Shown piece after piece: positions 61,078 through 63,588 of a stretch of DNA of 63,588 bases. Position 1 is the first letter of the stretch; each line of letters starts with the position of its first letter. Origin of the DNA: CAUPWF01 sp964367905 (lineage in GTDB: Bacteria; Bacillota; Clostridia; Lachnospirales; Lachnospiraceae); NCBI GenBank assembly GCA_964367905.1, contig CAYIZP010000015.1, positions 1-63,588 of the forward strand, in the 5' to 3' direction. Below the pieces are notes generated by a model. It searched no databases, was not told the origin of the DNA, and was given only the letters and a program-made list of their open reading frames with translations. The position numbers and the translations under genes were made by a program.

Positions 61078-62843
61078 TGAAAACATTCTTAGAAAAAACA
61101 TTTGCATTAACAGATATAGGTGCAAGAGAGCTTTTAAAAGCGAGTATCATCACTGTGTTTATCAACGTAGTAATTATGGCGGTCAGTGGTATTTCATATT
61201 ATTTTATCCAAGATAGCTTATTGCCTATATTAGATGGAAAAGAGCCAGTGTATAGTATAATGCTATATGTTGGATATGCTATTTTTATACTGCTGTTATT
61301 GACAATTCTCTATTATTTTCAGTACAATTTTTGCTTCATCTCAGCCTATGAAGAAAGTGCAAATATGCGAATATCACTTGCAGAAACACTGAGAAAGTTA
61401 CCACTATCATTCTTTGGAAAAAAAGACTTGTCTGATGTGACCAATACGGTTATGGGAGACGTTACCATGATGGAGAATGCATTTTCACATTTTATACCAA
61501 ACCTAATTGGCTCTATTATCTCTACCATTATTATGGGGATAGGAATGTTTGTATTTGATTGGAGACTAGCACTTTCTCTTGTCTGGGTAATTCCGATTTC
61601 GTTTATTCTGTGTATTATGACAAAAAGACTGCAAGATTCTTTCAATATGAAAACAAAGAATATACAGCTTACCTATCTGGACAAGATTCAGGAGTGTCTA
61701 GAAAATATAAAAGACATTAAAGCAAACAATCGAGAGGAGGCTCACCTCACAATCATGAATGATCATTTTGATCACCATGAAAAAGCGAGTATCAAGGCAG
61801 AATTTATTACAGGAACATTTGTGAATCTATCACAGATGATATTAAAGGTTGGAATAGCTACCACCATGATTGTAGGAGTTACATTGTTAGCGACTGGGGA
61901 GATTACTTTGTTGACACTCTTGGTATTTTTGATGATAGCATCAAGAATATATGACCCACTTGCAGGGGCATTGGTAAATCTTGCGGGGACTTTTATTGCA
62001 TTGAAAAGTGTAGAACGTATGAAAGAATTTGACAATACACAGATTCAGACAGGAAGAGAAACAATGTCGCCAGAAGGATATGATATTAGTTTTGAAAATG
62101 TCAAATTCAGCTATGTGTCTAATAAGGATACATCGGATACAAGTGAAACCGTGTTAAATGGTGTGAGTTTCACAGCAAAGCAAGGAGAAGTTACTGCATT
62201 GGTAGGACCATCGGGCGGAGGAAAGAGTACAGCTATGAAATTAGCCGCCAGATTCTGGGATGTGTCAAGTGGTAGAATTACAATTGGGAATGAAGATGTG
62301 AATCATGTGGAACCAGAAACATTGTTAAAAGAGATATCGATTGTATTTCAAGATGTAACTCTATTCAACAATACAGTAATGGAGAATATTCGTATAGGAA
62401 GAAAAGGTGCCAGCGATGAAGAGGTAATGCAAGCAGCTAAGGATGCCAAGTGCCATGAATTTATTATGAATATGCCAGAAGGATATCAGACATTGATTGG
62501 AGAGAATGGATCTAAGCTTTCCGGTGGTGAACGACAGAGACTATCCATCGCAAGGGCGTTGTTAAAAGATGCTCCAATCGTACTTCTTGACGAGGCAACA
62601 TCTTCCCTTGATATACAAAATGAAAGTGCTGTTCAAAAGGCAATTTCTATGCTTACAAAAAATAAAACCGTGATTGTAATCGCACATAGAATGAGAACCA
62701 TTGCGGGAGCGAATAAAATTGTTCTCTTAAAAGAGGGGAAGGTTTCTGCAGAAGGAACTCATAGCGAGTTATTGAAAAAATCAGCTGATTACGAGAATAT
62801 GATTAGGTTACAAAATGAAAGTATGAATTGGGTACTGTCATAA
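61077..62843 (+). CDS. ABC transporter, fused permease/ATPase, subunit 2
   Basis: A 588-residue partner of the preceding gene, with six helices and an ATPase domain (Walker A GPSGGGKST near 377, LSGGERQRLSIARALL, DEATSSLD). The transported compound is unknown. The iron-siderophore type is an attractive guess because of the metal- and peroxide-related neighbours, but a drug exporter controlled by the TetR gene is equally likely. Translational coupling with subunit 1 (TAATG). Confidence 0.9.
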   Translation: MKTFLEKTFALTDIGARELLKASIITVFINVVIMAVSGISYYFIQDSLLPILDGKEPVYSIMLYVGYAIFILLLLTILYYFQYNFCFISAYEESANMRISLAETLRKLPLSFFGKKDLSDVTNTVMGDVTMMENAFSHFIPNLIGSIISTIIMGIGMFVFDWRLALSLVWVIPISFILCIMTKRLQDSFNMKTKNIQLTYLDKIQECLENIKDIKANNREEAHLTIMNDHFDHHEKASIKAEFITGTFVNLSQMILKVGIATTMIVGVTLLATGEITLLTLLVFLMIASRIYDPLAGALVNLAGTFIALKSVERMKEFDNTQIQTGRETMSPEGYDISFENVKFSYVSNKDTSDTSETVLNGVSFTAKQGEVTALVGPSGGGKSTAMKLAARFWDVSSGRITIGNEDVNHVEPETLLKEISIVFQDVTLFNNTVMENIRIGRKGASDEEVMQAAKDAKCHEFIMNMPEGYQTLIGENGSKLSGGERQRLSIARALLKDAPIVLLDEATSSLDIQNESAVQKAISMLTKNKTVIVIAHRMRTIAGANKIVLLKEGKVSAEGTHSELLKKSADYENMIRLQNESMNWVLS

Positions 62844-62864
62844 AATAATAGAGGAGAGACTATC

Positions 62865-63483
62865 GTGTTTATTGAAATAAAAGACTTGAAAAAAAGCTTT
62901 GGTAAGAATGATAATAGGGTTCAAGTGTTGCAGGGCTTGAACCTTGAGATTGAAAAAGGAGAAATCTGTGTATTGTTAGGTCCTTCGGGGTCAGGAAAAT
63001 CCACATTACTTAATATTAATTGCAACTACAATCACAGAAGACGATCTTGTGAAAGTATCAAGACAGCTAAAACACTCTATGGGAGTGATTATGCAATCAA
63101 TGGTTGTGTTTGGAGTGATTATATTCGTTTTACTCATTTACCTTTTGAGCAAGATTGTGATAGAGAAGAATAGTCAAAATATTTCTCTCGCAAAAATATT
63201 AGGGTATAGCAATGGTGAAATTAATAAATTATATATTATGACGAATACTTTGGTCACATTTGCATCGATTATCATTACGCTTCCTATCTGTAATTACTTA
63301 TTAGAAGCAATTTGCAATGAGATGTTTATGGATTACCCACAATATTTTCCGTATCATATGCCAGCTAATATCTTTTTGCAAGTAGTTGGTATGGGCGTAT
63401 TGACCTATAGTATTATTGCGTTTTGGCAGGTGAAGAGAGCGAAGAAAGTACCATTGGATTTGGCTTTGAAAAATGTAGAATAG
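62865..63483 (+). pseudogene. LolD/MacB-type ATPase fused by deletion to the tail of its FtsX-like permease
   Basis: The first 50 codons are the start of a LolD/MacB-type ATPase ending at GPSGSGKSTLLNI (Walker A). From about 63018 the sequence is permease in another frame: ATTITEDDLVKVSRQLKHSMG, two or three helices and VKRAKKVPLDLALKNVE, the usual C-terminal tail of FtsX/MacB permeases. Signature, Walker B and most of the permease are lost, a deletion probably exceeding 2 kb. The permease part, open from 63049, has no ribosome site. It follows the ABC pair by 21 bp. Confidence 0.85.
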
Positions 63484-63546
63484 ATATTATCTACTAAATT
63501 TTTCCAGATGAGTTAGCTCCAATAATGGAGATGAGTAAGTTTTATC

Positions 63547-63576
63547 TTGACAAGCTTTATTAAAAAAATATATAAT
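63547..63576 (+). promoter_or_regulatory. Consensus promoter at the window end
   Basis: TTGACA (63547-63552), an 18-bp spacer and TATAAT (63571-63576). It must drive a gene beyond the window. No GTTAG palindrome is visible in the remaining 12 bases. Confidence 0.7.
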
Positions 63577-63588
63577 AGACCAGTGGTA

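Overview
The window looks like a chromosomal segment of a strictly anaerobic, low-GC Gram-positive bacterium of the Clostridia, most likely a Lachnospiraceae-type organism. This is an inference from gene content: rubredoxin, an aldehyde:ferredoxin oxidoreductase relic, ATP-type PEP carboxykinase, threonine synthase next to leuCD, an NhaC antiporter, strong AGGAGG ribosome sites and AT-rich consensus promoters. No rRNA, tRNA, CRISPR, phage or intact insertion sequence was recognised.

Layout. 1-4.4 kb: the tail of a VOC-fold protein, a RmlD-like reductase, an HD-GYP protein and a membrane protein with the architecture of a bacterial pentameric ligand-gated ion channel. 4.4-8.4 kb: a two-component system in one operon with an exported protein and a membrane-anchored C39-type peptidase. 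8.4-13.7 kb: housekeeping block eno-secG-rnr-smpB, then a convergent YitT-type protein. 13.8-16.4 kb: rubredoxin and a polar amino acid ABC transporter whose binding protein is circularly permuted. 16.5-23 kb: PHP phosphoesterase, leuC-leuD-thrC, a small membrane protein and pckA. 23.4-25.1 kb: a broken aldehyde:ferredoxin oxidoreductase. 25.2-26.5 kb: an SPFH protein with a ribbon-helix-helix protein. 26.6-34.1 kb: a polyol or sugar-phosphate cluster (FucU/RbsD-like, AraC, class II aldolase, FGGY kinase, GatD-like dehydrogenase, GatZ-like subunit, aldo/keto reductase) with no transporter. 34-47.5 kb: mixed metabolism and transport, including NhaC, RmuC, a two-part ThrE exporter, aroF-aroB, SDR, MATE, an ECF S component and an S8 protease.

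47.5-63.5 kb is a metal and redox island. It holds znuABC with a Fur/Zur-type regulator, two COG0523 GTPases (one frameshifted, one fused to a TIGR03943/DUF1980-like domain), an ABC transporter relic, an AhpC peroxiredoxin, an AhpF-like reductase with swapped domain order, a second enolase, an MntP-like Mn exporter, a TetR regulator, a heterodimeric ABC transporter and a deleted ABC/FtsX pair. Five copies of a 16-bp palindrome, GTTAG-N6-CTAAC, occur in this island. Four sit at or just downstream of recognisable promoters of the GTPase, ahpC, eno2 and ABC operons; the fifth lies upstream in the zur/GTPase divergent region. The island therefore looks like a locally encoded, co-regulated response whose regulator and signal are not known from the sequence.

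The most unusual observations are the circularly permuted binding protein, the five-site palindromic regulon, the GTPase-DUF1980 fusion, the domain-swapped AhpF and a set of deletion or frameshift relics (AOR, COG0523, two ABC systems) that suggest ongoing gene loss.
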